Source: Variovorax paradoxus (GTDB taxonomy: Bacteria; Pseudomonadota; Gammaproteobacteria; Burkholderiales; Burkholderiaceae_C). Taken from it: a stretch of DNA of 64,000 nt. The notes under the pieces are model-generated. The model was not told the origin of the DNA. It did not search any database and worked only from the letters and a program-made list of their open reading frames with translations. The DNA lies in the NCBI RefSeq assembly GCF_018614955.1, contig NZ_JAGGNV010000018.1:95113-159112 (forward strand), read 5' to 3'. Below are positions 48,382 to 56,964 of the stretch, one piece after another. The stretch's first letter is position 1, and every line of letters begins with the position of its first letter. The position numbers were made by a program, and so were the translations under genes.

Positions 48382-49182
48382 ATGCGTATTGCTCGCTGGT
48401 TCGTCATTGGCGTGCTTGCTTTGCTATTTGCAGGCTGTGCAAGCACTCCCACATCCACCCCAGAAGCGCAACAGGCGCTAGCCCCGAGCGGGAAACTTCG
48501 GGTGGCATTTCTCTCGGCCCCGCTCTACGTGGTCAAGGACCCTGCGACAGGCGAGCTCAAAGGCCAGGCTGTCGATCTCGGGAAGGAACTTGCACGCCGC
48601 ATTGGGGTACCGTTCGAGCCGGTCCCTTATGCGAACGCCGCAGCAATACTCAGTGGCGCGAAGTCCGGGGAATGGGATGTCGTGCTGATGGGCATCAATG
48701 CGGAGCGCGCGGCTGCTATCGATTTTTCCGCACCTTACCTTGACGTCGAGCAGGGATACCTCGTCCGCGCCGGCGTGCCTATTTCCACAATGGCGGACGT
48801 GGACAGGCCCGGAATCCGAATTGCCGTAATCGAAAAGGCCGGTGCCGATCTGTACCATTCGAGCAACCTCAAGAATGCGACGCTTGTCCGCGCAAAAAGT
48901 GTCGATCAGTTGTTCGATCCTGTGTTCGTGTCGAAGCAGGCGGATGTGGTCGCCGCGACCAAGTCGACCCTCTTCGAACGGTCCGGCAGTCAGCCAGGCT
49001 CGCGAGTGCTCGACGGCCGATTCCTCGTCGAACCGGTCGGGATGGGCGTGCCCAAGGGGCGCAAGCCCATCGCTGCTTTGTACGTCGGCAACTTCGTCGA
49101 GGAGGCAAAAGCAGTCAACCTAGTCAAGACCGCGATCGACAGAGCCGGCCTGCGCGGCGTAGCCGTCGCCCCATTGAAATGA
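48382..49182 (+). CDS. Family 3 periplasmic solute-binding lipoprotein
   Basis: The product has 266 residues. The signal peptide ends in a lipobox ('LLFAGC'). The PBPb fold of amino-acid ABC receptors is clear: 'KLRVAFLSAPLYVVKDPATG', 'GQAVDLGKELARRIGVPFEP', 'GEWDVVLMGINAERAAAIDF'. No ABC permease or ATPase is adjacent, so it works with a distant transporter or as a sensor. Base composition is slightly lower in GC than in neighbouring genes and codon use is more mixed, which may reflect acquisition. ATG 48382 follows AGGGGG. Confidence 0.85.
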   Translation: MRIARWFVIGVLALLFAGCASTPTSTPEAQQALAPSGKLRVAFLSAPLYVVKDPATGELKGQAVDLGKELARRIGVPFEPVPYANAAAILSGAKSGEWDVVLMGINAERAAAIDFSAPYLDVEQGYLVRAGVPISTMADVDRPGIRIAVIEKAGADLYHSSNLKNATLVRAKSVDQLFDPVFVSKQADVVAATKSTLFERSGSQPGSRVLDGRFLVEPVGMGVPKGRKPIAALYVGNFVEEAKAVNLVKTAIDRAGLRGVAVAPLK

Positions 49183-49276
49183 CATTCTCCAATCTTGGGT
49201 AGTAGCGGACGAGCATCGAGGTCACGCGCGGCTGATGGGACTACGGTCCGGCGTCCGGCGCGCCGCGCGCGGACCC

Positions 49277-49684
49277 TTACTTGGTCACCACGAGCGGCTT
49301 CCCCTTCTCGACGAGATAGGTGGCGAGCTCGGCCGCGTTGCCGCTGCCGACGTTCCTCGCCGCGTGGGCCGCTCCCGCCGGGATGAACAGCGACTCGCCG
49401 GCCTTGAGCGTGATAGGCGGCTTGCCCTCGAACTGGTACTCCAGCGAGCCTTCGAGCACATAGGCGATCTCCTCGCCCGGATGCGTGTGCATGCCGAACG
49501 CCGCTCCCGGGGCGAAGTCGACGCGCACCTGGACGACCTCTCGTCCGTGGCTGCCGAGGTCGTGCCGCAGGGCCTGGGTGCGCCCGATGCCCGAGGGTTG
49601 CTGCGCCTGCGCCAGAAGCGGGGCCAAGCTGCTGCCGGCGACCAGCACCGCTGCCGCCATCATTCGAATCGTCGTTTTCTTCAT
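49277..49684 (-). CDS. Exported cupin-domain protein
   Basis: The product has 135 residues. A signal peptide (core 'MAAAVLVAGSSLAPLLAQA') is followed by one cupin domain: 'FAPGAAFGMHTHPGEEIAYV' (motif 1 with H-x-H-x-E) and 'LFIPAGAAHAARNVG' (motif 2 His). It probably binds a metal in the periplasm. Its target is unknown. It shares direction with the DUF4148-like gene upstream but is 32 bases away. Confidence 0.85.
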   Translation of the reverse strand: MKKTTIRMMAAAVLVAGSSLAPLLAQAQQPSGIGRTQALRHDLGSHGREVVQVRVDFAPGAAFGMHTHPGEEIAYVLEGSLEYQFEGKPPITLKAGESLFIPAGAAHAARNVGSGNAAELATYLVEKGKPLVVTK

Positions 49685-49715
49685 GGGGATTCCTTGTTCA
49701 GCTCGGGTTGATTGC

Positions 49716-50096
49716 TCAGGTGCCCTCGGTGGCACCGCGAGCGGCGGTGGCCCTGGCTTCGGCCTGCACGGTGCGGCGGTCGGTGGTGCTGGCGCCGCGG
49801 GGGGCGACGCCTGCGGCAGCAACCTCGCCGTAGGGATTTCCCTCGCGGGCAATGGCGACTGCCTGCGCACGCACGCCGGTGCGATCGAGCGGGTTCGCGA
49901 GGCGGGGGGCCACACCTGCGAAAGCCGCTTCGCCGTAGGCGTCGGTGCGGTGCGCAGCAGTCACGGCCTGGGCACGCACCTCCGCGCGGCTTGCGGTCGA
50001 GTTGAATTTCAGTACGCCTTGGTACTCTTCCGCGCCCGCGCCCATGGCGAACAGCGAAGAGAGGGCGGTGACGGTCAGGATGGTGGAGATCTTCAT
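49716..50096 (-). CDS. Exported protein with two YGE repeats (DUF4148-like)
   Basis: The product has 126 residues, with a signal peptide (to about AGAEE) and then two copies of a unit with 'R..VRAQAV.AA', 'YGE.A.AGVAPR' and a charged link, plus a half copy. This type of short Ala-rich exported protein is common in Burkholderiales, where it is often misnamed. Function unknown. Confidence 0.75.
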   Translation of the reverse strand: MKISTILTVTALSSLFAMGAGAEEYQGVLKFNSTASRAEVRAQAVTAAHRTDAYGEAAFAGVAPRLANPLDRTGVRAQAVAIAREGNPYGEVAAAGVAPRGASTTDRRTVQAEARATAARGATEGT

Positions 50097-50469
50097 TTCA
50101 TTTCTTTCAAGGGATATGACTGTCGAGGGTCCTGTGTTCGTCGTCAGCCAGTTCGACGCAGGACTCGGACCGATTCGGCAGGGCCGTTCAGAACCGATGG
50201 GGCGATTCTTGGGGCGGAACATCCCGCGAGCTGCGTGGACCGTATGCCTGTGTATCCGGGCCAGCTTTCACAACAGTAAATTTCACTGTCGATGCTTTGC
50301 AGCCCTGCCCGGCGCTGCCCGGATCCGCCGAGATGAAACGTACTGTGTGGGTACCTCGCGCGGGACACAGACGCATACGTTCTGCGCTCCAAAGAGGCCG
50401 CGCTCCACTGAAGATTCGGCTGTTGCTCTAACAGGTCCTCATCCCTCAGACAACGCCGAAGGAAACACC
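50097..50469. other. Divergent 373-base spacer with one inverted repeat
   Basis: No convincing gene is present between the DUF4148-like gene and the DUF6130-like gene, which are divergent. The only feature I see is ACAGT-N7-ACTGT (50273-50289) with an AT-rich middle (AAATTTC), a near-perfect 17-base palindrome that could be an operator. Confidence 0.4.
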
Positions 50470-50931
50470 ATGCGATCCTCTTTCAGACACCTTGCCATCG
50501 CCGCTGCCGGCGCGATTTTCTGCGTCGCAGCCTGGGCGCAAACCGCCACGGATATCGGCCGTCCCGCGGCTGTCATTCCGCTGGAATCGGAAGCGCCGCC
50601 GAAGCTCCATGTGTATGCGCCGTTGGCCGGGCCGCTGGCCCGGGGGGTCGTCGTCATTCAGTACCGGACGGAGAACACGCGAATCATCCCGGTCTTCGGC
50701 GCGGCCGCCGTCGAGGTATCGCCCCGGGTCGGCCATCTTCACGTGACACTCGACGATCGGCCCGGCACCTGGGCCCACACGAGCGAAGATCCCATCATCG
50801 TGATGGGCTTGAAGCCCGGCGCGCACAAGATGCTGGTCGAACTTGCCGATCCGAATCACAAGATCCTTGCCAGCGAAACGATCAACGTGACTATCCCGGA
50901 GCAGAAGGCGGCCGAAGCCCACAAGCATTGA
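50470..50931 (+). CDS. Exported DUF6130-like protein
   Basis: The product has 153 residues. A signal peptide ('LAIAAAGAIFCVAAWA') is followed by an Ig-like beta domain with 'LHVYAPLAGPLARGVVVIQY', 'VGHLHVTLDDRPGTWAHTSE' and 'GLKPGAHKMLVELADPNHKI', ending in a His-rich tail (HKH). I assign DUF6130 from this pattern. Its role is unknown. The two His-containing motifs resemble those of periplasmic metal- or heme-handling proteins, without proof. Confidence 0.75.
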   Translation: MRSSFRHLAIAAAGAIFCVAAWAQTATDIGRPAAVIPLESEAPPKLHVYAPLAGPLARGVVVIQYRTENTRIIPVFGAAAVEVSPRVGHLHVTLDDRPGTWAHTSEDPIIVMGLKPGAHKMLVELADPNHKILASETINVTIPEQKAAEAHKH

Positions 50932-50947
50932 TCGACAGTGCTCGCCG

Positions 50948-50990
50948 CCAGGCCGCGTGCTCCTTGCGCGGCACCTTCGGCGCCTCGATC
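50948..50990 (-). pseudogene. Remnant of a second metE-like 3' end
   Basis: About 38 bases match the last codons of the MetE-like gene at 51353 with roughly 33 identities. Translated on the minus strand the remnant gives 'LIEAPKVPRKEHAA' against the intact 'MVEAAKVLRMEHAA'. The stop codon is lost (TGG for TAG). It abuts the end of the small membrane-protein gene. Confidence 0.5.
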
Positions 50991-51168
50991 AGGCCGGTTC
51001 TTTCAGTACCTGCAGCGTTGTCGAGGACTCCCCGGCTTCGGTGTCGCCAGTGGAGAACAGAAGCGTGCTCAATGCAAGAGCAAAGCATGCGAGCAGCACG
51101 GGCCAGCCAAAGGCAAGGACCAATGCCACCGTTGCGAGGGAGCTGAAAAGGAGGGCGACAGATCGCAT
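50989..51168 (-). CDS. Small membrane protein (59 aa)
   Basis: ATG 51168 has GGAG eight bases upstream. The 59-residue product is one long hydrophobic region ('VALLFSSLATVALVLAFGWP' continuing LLACFALALSTLLFS), probably two short helices, with a polar acidic tail. I recognise no family. It lies between the metE-like remnant and the intact metE-like gene. Confidence 0.55.
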   Translation of the reverse strand: MRSVALLFSSLATVALVLAFGWPVLLACFALALSTLLFSTGDTEAGESSTTLQVLKEPA

Positions 51169-51352
51169 ATGTGTCTCCGAATTTGATTCTTGCTGATGGA
51201 CCCGTCGCGTCAATTCGAGTGGCGGGCCTTACCTGGGGTCTGAATGTAGGCCGGCAGGCAAACGCATGCATGAGCGTTGCGCCCTAAGCTGACGAGGACA
51301 GACCGCTCGTCTTCGTGCTGCGTCAGGCATGACAAAACGCTTACCGAGGCCG

Positions 51353-52378
51353 CTAGGCCGCGTGCTCCATGCGCAGCACCTTCGCTGCCTCCACCATTGC
51401 CCGCAGCTTGCCAATGGCCGCATCGCGCGGCAGGTACTTCATGCCGCAGTCGGGCGCGAGGATCACGTTTTCGGGCTTCACGTAGGGCAGCGCGCGGCGG
51501 ATGCGTTCGACGATGGTGTCGACCGATTCGACCTCGGGCGTCGAGAGATCGATGCAGCCCACCATCACGCGCTTGCCGTCCAGCGCGGCCAGCGCCGAGC
51601 AGTCCAGGTGCGATTGCGCGGTCTCGATCGACACCTGCTTGCAGCTGCACTGCGCCAGCTCGGGCAAGAAGGAATAGCCGCTCGGCCGCTCGTGGATGAT
51701 GGCCGCGTAGCCGAAGCAGATGTGCACCGCGGTCGTGCCGGTGATGCCTTCCAACGCGCGGTTCAGCGCATTCAGCCCGTACTGCCGCGCCTTCTCGGGC
51801 CGCGCCTGCATGTAGGGCTCGTCGATCTGGACCACGTCGGCACCGGCGGCGAAGAGGTCGCGGATCTCGGCGTTGACGGCCTCGGCGTAGTCCATCGCCG
51901 CCTCTTCCTCGCTGCCGTAGAAGTCGTTCTGCGCCTGCTGCAGCATCGTGAAAGGGCCAGGCACGGTGATCTTCACCTGGCGGTCGGTGTGGGCGCGCAG
52001 GAACTTCAGGTCGTCGACTTCCACCGCATGGCGCCGGCGGATCTTGCCGACGATGCGCGGCACCGGGTTCGGATGGCCCGAGCGGTCCAGCGCCGTGCCC
52101 GGGTTGTCGAGGTCGATGCCGTCGAGCGCGGTCGCGAAGCGGTTCGAATAGCTCTCGCGCCGGATCTCGCCGTCGCTCACGATGTCCAGGCCGGCCTCTT
52201 CCTGCGCGCGGATCGCCATCAGCGTGGCGTCGTTCTGCGCCTCTTCCAGGTACTGCGGCGGAATGCGCCACAGCTCGCGCGCCCGCACCCGCGGCGGAAA
52301 GCGCCCCGCCAGCTTGGCACGGTCGATCAGCCACTCGGGCTGCGGGAAACTGCCGACGATGGTGGTGGGGAACAGCAT
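51353..52378 (-). CDS. MetE-like (cobalamin-independent methionine synthase C-terminal type) methyltransferase
   Basis: The product has 341 residues, only the catalytic half of E. coli MetE (archaeal-type length). Zinc-site motifs are present: 'AVHICFGYAA' (His and Cys), 'GCIDLSTPEVESVDTIVERI' and 'LAPDCGMKYLPRDAA' (second Cys). Such short proteins move methyl groups to or from thiols. Placed last in a dioxygenase/ABC-transporter operon, it may act on a methylated substrate rather than in methionine synthesis; that is inference. ATG 52378 lies 23 bases after the livF stop. Confidence 0.85.
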   Translation of the reverse strand: MLFPTTIVGSFPQPEWLIDRAKLAGRFPPRVRARELWRIPPQYLEEAQNDATLMAIRAQEEAGLDIVSDGEIRRESYSNRFATALDGIDLDNPGTALDRSGHPNPVPRIVGKIRRRHAVEVDDLKFLRAHTDRQVKITVPGPFTMLQQAQNDFYGSEEEAAMDYAEAVNAEIRDLFAAGADVVQIDEPYMQARPEKARQYGLNALNRALEGITGTTAVHICFGYAAIIHERPSGYSFLPELAQCSCKQVSIETAQSHLDCSALAALDGKRVMVGCIDLSTPEVESVDTIVERIRRALPYVKPENVILAPDCGMKYLPRDAAIGKLRAMVEAAKVLRMEHAA

Positions 52379-52401
52379 GGGTTTCTCCAGATAAGAGTGG
52401 T

Positions 52402-53106
52402 TCAAACGCCCAGGTAGGCGCGCTGGATCTCGGGCCGCGCAAGCAGCTCGTCGGGCACGCCTTCGGCCACGATGCGGCCCTCTTCGAGCACATAGGCGCG
52501 CTGCGAGACCTCCATCGCCATCGCGACGTTCTGCTCGACCAAGAGCACCGACATCCCGTCCGCATTGATGCGCCGGATCGCCGCGAACATGTCGCCCACG
52601 ATGCGCGGCGACAGGCCGAGCGAGGGCTCGTCGAGCAAGAGCAAACGCGGCCGCGCCATCAGCGCGCGCGCAATCGCGACCATCTGCTGCTGGCCGCCCG
52701 AGAGCTCGCCCGCGGGGCTCGCGAGCTTCTCGCGGATCACCGGGAACAGCTCGATCACCTGCGCCAGCGTCTCCTGCCGCTTCGCCTTGGCATGCGGCAG
52801 GTAGCTGCCGAGCTCCAGGTTCTCCAGCACGCTCATGCCGGTGAAGAGGCGCCGGCCCTCGGGCACCAGCGCGATGCCGGCCTCGCAGAAGCGGTGCGCG
52901 GGCAGCTGCGTGATGTCCTGCCCGTTGAGCATGATGTGCCCGCTGCGCGCGCGCAGCATGCCGGCGATGGCGTTGATCAGCGTGGTCTTGCCGGCGCCGT
53001 TCGGCCCCACCACGCACAGCAGCTCGCCGGGCCGCACCTCGAGCGACACGCCCCACAGCGCCTGCGCCGCGCCGTAGGCCACTTGCAGATCGCGTAGCTC
53101 AAGCAT
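52402..53106 (-). CDS. livF: Branched-chain-type ABC transporter ATPase, LivF-like
   Basis: The product has 234 residues with Walker A 'VGPNGAGKTTLINAI', signature 'GELSGGQQQMVAIARAL' and Walker B 'LLLLDEPSLGLSP' followed by the switch 'LVEQNV'. It powers import together with the LivG half of the upstream fusion. The start overlaps the fusion gene's end by eight bases. Confidence 0.93.
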   Translation of the reverse strand: MLELRDLQVAYGAAQALWGVSLEVRPGELLCVVGPNGAGKTTLINAIAGMLRARSGHIMLNGQDITQLPAHRFCEAGIALVPEGRRLFTGMSVLENLELGSYLPHAKAKRQETLAQVIELFPVIREKLASPAGELSGGQQQMVAIARALMARPRLLLLDEPSLGLSPRIVGDMFAAIRRINADGMSVLLVEQNVAMAMEVSQRAYVLEEGRIVAEGVPDELLARPEIQRAYLGV

Positions 53107-54847
53107 GGGCGGCCTTTCCCAGGTAGGCGGTCATCACCTCTGGCCGCTGCATCACGTCGGTGGCCGCGCCCTCGGCCAGCAGCTCGCCGTGGTTGAAGAC
53201 CACGATGCGGTCGGTCAGCGCCATCACCGCGCGCATCACGTGCTCGACGAAGACGATGGTGGAGCCCTGCTCGCGGATGCGCCGGATCAGCGCCACCGCG
53301 CCGTCGATCTCGTGCGGCGTCAGTCCGCACAGCACTTCGTCGAGCAGCACCAGCCGCGGCCTCGAGGCGAGCGCGCGGGCCAGCTCGAGGAACTTGCGCT
53401 GGTGCAGGTTGAGGTCCTCGGGCCGGGCATGCGCCTTGTCCTCGAGGCCGGTGAATTCGAGCCAGGTGCGCGCCTGCTTGGCGGCGGCGGTCGGGTCGCG
53501 CACCGCACCGCCGAACATGGTCGCGATCGCCACGTTCTGCAGCACGCTCAGGTGGCCGAAGGGCCGCGGGATCTGGTAGGTGCGCGCGATGCCGCTGCCC
53601 GCGATGCGGTGTGCCGGCAGCCCGTTCATGCAGCGGCCCTCGAACCAGATCGCGCCGCCGGTGGGCGCGTAGTGGCCGCTGACGACGTTGATGAAGGTCG
53701 ACTTGCCCGAGCCGTTGGGCCCCAGCAAGCCGAGGATCTCGCCGCGCCGCACGTCGACGTCGACGCCGCCGAGCGCGCGCACGCCCTTGAAGGACTTGCG
53801 GAGGCCCTGCACGCGCAGCAGCACATCGCCCTGCGCGCCGGCCGTTGCCCGCACCGGCATCTCGGCCGATGCGGCAGCAGCGGGCGGCTTCGCGGCCGGC
53901 GCGCGCCGCAAAGTGCGTCCCAAGGTGCGCCGCACGCGTTCCAGGATGCCGTCGGGCATGAACAGGATCGCCGCGATCAGGATGATGCCGATCAGCGCCT
54001 TGCCCGCTACCGCGTGGTCGGCCGCGGTGAAGCTGTAGAGCAGCCCGGTGATCGCGACCGCGCCGATCGCAGGTCCGGCCCAGTGGCGCGTGCCGCCGAG
54101 CACGCTCATCAGCACCACCGTCAGCGGCACCGTGATCGTGAACACCTCGCCGGCCGTCACGTACGAGAGGAAGAGCGCGTGGATGCCGCCCGCCACGCCG
54201 GCCAGCGCGCACGAGACGGCCAGCGCCATCAGCTTGTAGCGGTAGGTCGGCACGCCCATCACCTCGGCCGCGTCCTCGTCGTCGTGGATCGCGAACAGCC
54301 CGGCGCCGAACTTCGAGACCTGGATGCCCCAGGCGATCAAGAGCGTGGCCACCGCCGCGATCAGCGCCAGCAGGTAGAAGGTGGACGAAGCCGTCGGCCC
54401 GATCTTCGGCACCGGCACCGCCGCGAGCGAGACGCCGTTGCCGCCGTCCAGCGGGGTGTTGACTACGATGGTGCCGATCACGAAGGTGATCGCCAGCGTG
54501 AGCAGCGCGAAGAGTTCGCCGCGCACGCCCTTGACGCGGAACACCACCGCGCCCAGCGCGACGCCCAGCACCGCGGCGACCAGCGCAGCGGCGGGCAGCG
54601 TCCAGAGAAAGGGCCAGTCGTAGCGCGCCATCAGGTTGGCGCTGGTGTAGATGCCGGCGCCGAAGAAGGCGCCGTGGCCGAAGGAGAAGTAGCCCGAGTA
54701 GCCCGACAGGATGTTCCACGAGGTCGCGAGCACGATCCAGTGCAGCATCAGGTAGAGCAGCGAGTCGTAGAAGGCCGGCAGGCCGAGCTGCGGCACGAAG
54801 GCCAGCGCGACGCCGGCGGCGAGGATGATCAGCGGTGTGCGTTTCAT
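53099..54847 (-). CDS. LivM-LivG fusion: ABC permease plus ATPase
   Basis: The product has 582 residues. Residues about 1-300 are a LivM permease ('WNILSGYSGYFSFGHGAFFG', 'SKFGAGLFAIHDDEDAAEVM'). A Pro/Ala-rich linker (about 305-335) joins it to a LivG ATPase with Walker A 'LLGPNGSGKSTFINVV' and Walker B 'LVLLDEVLCGLTPHE'. The usual ABC signature appears as 'LNLHQRKFLELARAL', the LivG form. Fusion of permease and ATPase occurs in some Burkholderiales importers. The start overlaps the livH stop by one base. Confidence 0.92.
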   Translation of the reverse strand: MKRTPLIILAAGVALAFVPQLGLPAFYDSLLYLMLHWIVLATSWNILSGYSGYFSFGHGAFFGAGIYTSANLMARYDWPFLWTLPAAALVAAVLGVALGAVVFRVKGVRGELFALLTLAITFVIGTIVVNTPLDGGNGVSLAAVPVPKIGPTASSTFYLLALIAAVATLLIAWGIQVSKFGAGLFAIHDDEDAAEVMGVPTYRYKLMALAVSCALAGVAGGIHALFLSYVTAGEVFTITVPLTVVLMSVLGGTRHWAGPAIGAVAITGLLYSFTAADHAVAGKALIGIILIAAILFMPDGILERVRRTLGRTLRRAPAAKPPAAAASAEMPVRATAGAQGDVLLRVQGLRKSFKGVRALGGVDVDVRRGEILGLLGPNGSGKSTFINVVSGHYAPTGGAIWFEGRCMNGLPAHRIAGSGIARTYQIPRPFGHLSVLQNVAIATMFGGAVRDPTAAAKQARTWLEFTGLEDKAHARPEDLNLHQRKFLELARALASRPRLVLLDEVLCGLTPHEIDGAVALIRRIREQGSTIVFVEHVMRAVMALTDRIVVFNHGELLAEGAATDVMQRPEVMTAYLGKAAHA

Positions 54848-55710
54848 CAGCCTGTCTTCCCCGGCCTGAAGATCAGGATCACGATCAGCAAGGTGAACGA
54901 CACGATCGGTGCCCACGAAGGCGCGGTGACGGCCATCGTGATGGCCTCGCTCACGCCGATCAGCGTGCCGGCGACCAGCGGCCCGAGCGCGCTGCCCAGG
55001 CCGCCCAGCATCACGGCCGCGAACACCACGCCGACCCACGCGTACATCTGCGAAGGCGCGAGCGTGAAGCTCAAGGCCAGGCACACACCGGCGACGCTGG
55101 CCAGCGCGGCGCAGGTGCCCGCCAGCACCAGCCCCAGCGCCTTCTGGTTGACGCCGAATGCGGCGGCCACCGGCGCGTCCTGCGCGGCGGCGCGCATCGC
55201 GCGGCCGAGGTCGGTGAAGCGCAGCACCGCCCACACCGCGAAGGCCAGGCCCACGGCCAGCACCAGCGTGATGAGTTCGGGCACCGGCACGAAGAGTCCG
55301 CCGATCCTGAACTTCTCCTCCCCGTAGCTTGATTCGAGCTTGCGGAAGTCGGCGGTCCAGATCGACTGGATCACGCTTTCGGCAATGCCGGTGAGCCCGA
55401 AGGTCAGCAAGAGCGAATTGAAGGGCGTCACCTTGAAGCGCACCATCACCCAGTGCAGGCCCGCGCCGAGCGCGAAGAAGAAAGGCACGATGACGACCAG
55501 CGTCAGCAGCGGGTCCATGCCCATCGTCGCCATCTGGTAGCACAGGTAGGCGGCGAGAAAGGCGAAGGCGAAGTGCGCGAGGTTGATGAGCCTGAGCAGG
55601 CCCCAGCTCAGGCTGAGGCCCAGGCCCATCAGCCCGTACAGCGCGCCGACGAAGATGCCCGAGAGGATGGACTGGGACAGCAGCGAGAAGCTGGGCAGCG
55701 CGAAGTTCAC
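54847..55710 (-). CDS. livH: Branched-chain-type ABC transporter permease, LivH-like
   Basis: The product has 287 residues with eight or so membrane helices ('SILSGIFVGALYGLMGLGLS', 'TFGLTGIAESVIQSIW', 'GVVFAAVMLGGLGSALGPLV'). It starts with GTG 55710, overlapping the stop of the binding-protein gene (GTGA), and ends one base into the LivM-LivG gene, so the importer genes are all translationally coupled. Confidence 0.92.
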   Translation of the reverse strand: MNFALPSFSLLSQSILSGIFVGALYGLMGLGLSLSWGLLRLINLAHFAFAFLAAYLCYQMATMGMDPLLTLVVIVPFFFALGAGLHWVMVRFKVTPFNSLLLTFGLTGIAESVIQSIWTADFRKLESSYGEEKFRIGGLFVPVPELITLVLAVGLAFAVWAVLRFTDLGRAMRAAAQDAPVAAAFGVNQKALGLVLAGTCAALASVAGVCLALSFTLAPSQMYAWVGVVFAAVMLGGLGSALGPLVAGTLIGVSEAITMAVTAPSWAPIVSFTLLIVILIFRPGKTG

Positions 55711-56921
55711 GGTGCGATCAGCTTGGCGCCACCGGAAGTCACTTCCTTCGGCCAGACGACCACCCACTTGCCGCCCTGGATCTGCTTGATGCGCATCAGG
55801 TCGTCGCCGAAGTTGCCGGTGCCGTCGAAGCGCAGCTTGCCTTGCAGCGTGTCGACCTTGTTCGCCTTCAGCCAGGTGCCGATGGCCTTGTCGTCCAGGC
55901 TCTTGGTCGCGACCACGCCGGCTTCGAGGATCTGCCACGCGGTGTACGAGGCTGCGGCCTGGGTTTCGACCGCGGTGTCGGTGAAGCCCGCCTTGGCCGC
56001 GCGCTCGCTGTAGAGCTTGACGAACTCGGCCGCGCCGAAGTTGGAGGTGAAAGGCGGCTGCGCCTCGAAGATCGTGGCCGAGAGCGCGTTCTTCGCATCC
56101 GGCGACGCGAGCAGCGGGCCGGGCGCGGGGTACAGGTAGAAATGCTGCGGCGGCGAATAGTCGATCTTCTTCATCGCGTCGAGCAGCAGGTTGCCTTCGA
56201 GGCCGATGGCGCCGACCCACACGAAGTCGGGCTTGGCGTCCTTCACGCGGTTGGCGATCGGGCCGAAGTCGCGGTTGCCGAAATCCCATTCGAGGAACAG
56301 CACCTCGGTCAGGCCGCGCTTCTTGATCACCTCGCGCGCGCCCGCGCTCATGAACTGGATCGAGGGGAACTTGCTGGTCACCACCGCCACCGTCTTCGGC
56401 GGCTTGGGCGAGGCGGCGAGCGCATCGAACAAGGTGTTGGGCACGGTGGTCGCCGGGTCGGAGCCGATCGACCAGGCCGGGAACTGCATGTCGTACTTGG
56501 CGAGCGAGGGGATGCCCAGCGTGTGATGCACCAGCACCTTGTTGTAGCGCTGCGCCACGCCCATCGCCGAGAGGATGGCGCCGGTGGCGTAGGGCCCTAT
56601 CAGCAGATCGACCTTGTCGGCGGTGACGAGCTGCTCGTACAGCGTGCGCGCCAGGTCGGGCTTGGACTGGTCGTCCTTCACCACCCACTCCACCGGCCGG
56701 CCGAGCAGGCCGCCGCGCTTGTTGAGCTGCTCGATGTAGATGTCGCCCACCACCTTGTGGATCTGCGCCGTGGCCGAGAGCGGCCCGGTCAGTGCCAGCG
56801 TGCTGCCGATGCGGATCGGCTGGCCCGATGGCTGCTGCGCCAGCGCGAAGCCGGCCGCGGCCAGCGCGATGGCGCCCACGGCGGTGCGCCGCCCGATGCG
56901 TGAGAGGTTCTGCGTGCTCAT
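55707..56921 (-). CDS. Branched-chain-type ABC transporter substrate-binding protein
   Basis: The product has 404 residues. A signal peptide (to 'AGFALAQ') is followed by a type I periplasmic-binding fold ('IRIGSTLALTGPLSATAQIH', 'KRGGLLGRPVEWVVKDDQSK', 'LIGPYATGAILSAMGVAQRY'). This family binds not only amino acids but also aromatic acids and amides. With the dioxygenase operon around it an aromatic ligand is likely. ATG 56921 follows an AGGAGAC. Confidence 0.92.
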   Translation of the reverse strand: MSTQNLSRIGRRTAVGAIALAAAGFALAQQPSGQPIRIGSTLALTGPLSATAQIHKVVGDIYIEQLNKRGGLLGRPVEWVVKDDQSKPDLARTLYEQLVTADKVDLLIGPYATGAILSAMGVAQRYNKVLVHHTLGIPSLAKYDMQFPAWSIGSDPATTVPNTLFDALAASPKPPKTVAVVTSKFPSIQFMSAGAREVIKKRGLTEVLFLEWDFGNRDFGPIANRVKDAKPDFVWVGAIGLEGNLLLDAMKKIDYSPPQHFYLYPAPGPLLASPDAKNALSATIFEAQPPFTSNFGAAEFVKLYSERAAKAGFTDTAVETQAAASYTAWQILEAGVVATKSLDDKAIGTWLKANKVDTLQGKLRFDGTGNFGDDLMRIKQIQGGKWVVVWPKEVTSGGAKLIAP

Positions 56922-56964
56922 GGTCTTTGTCTCCTGTTGATTTCTTTTGCGGAACGGAAAACCG

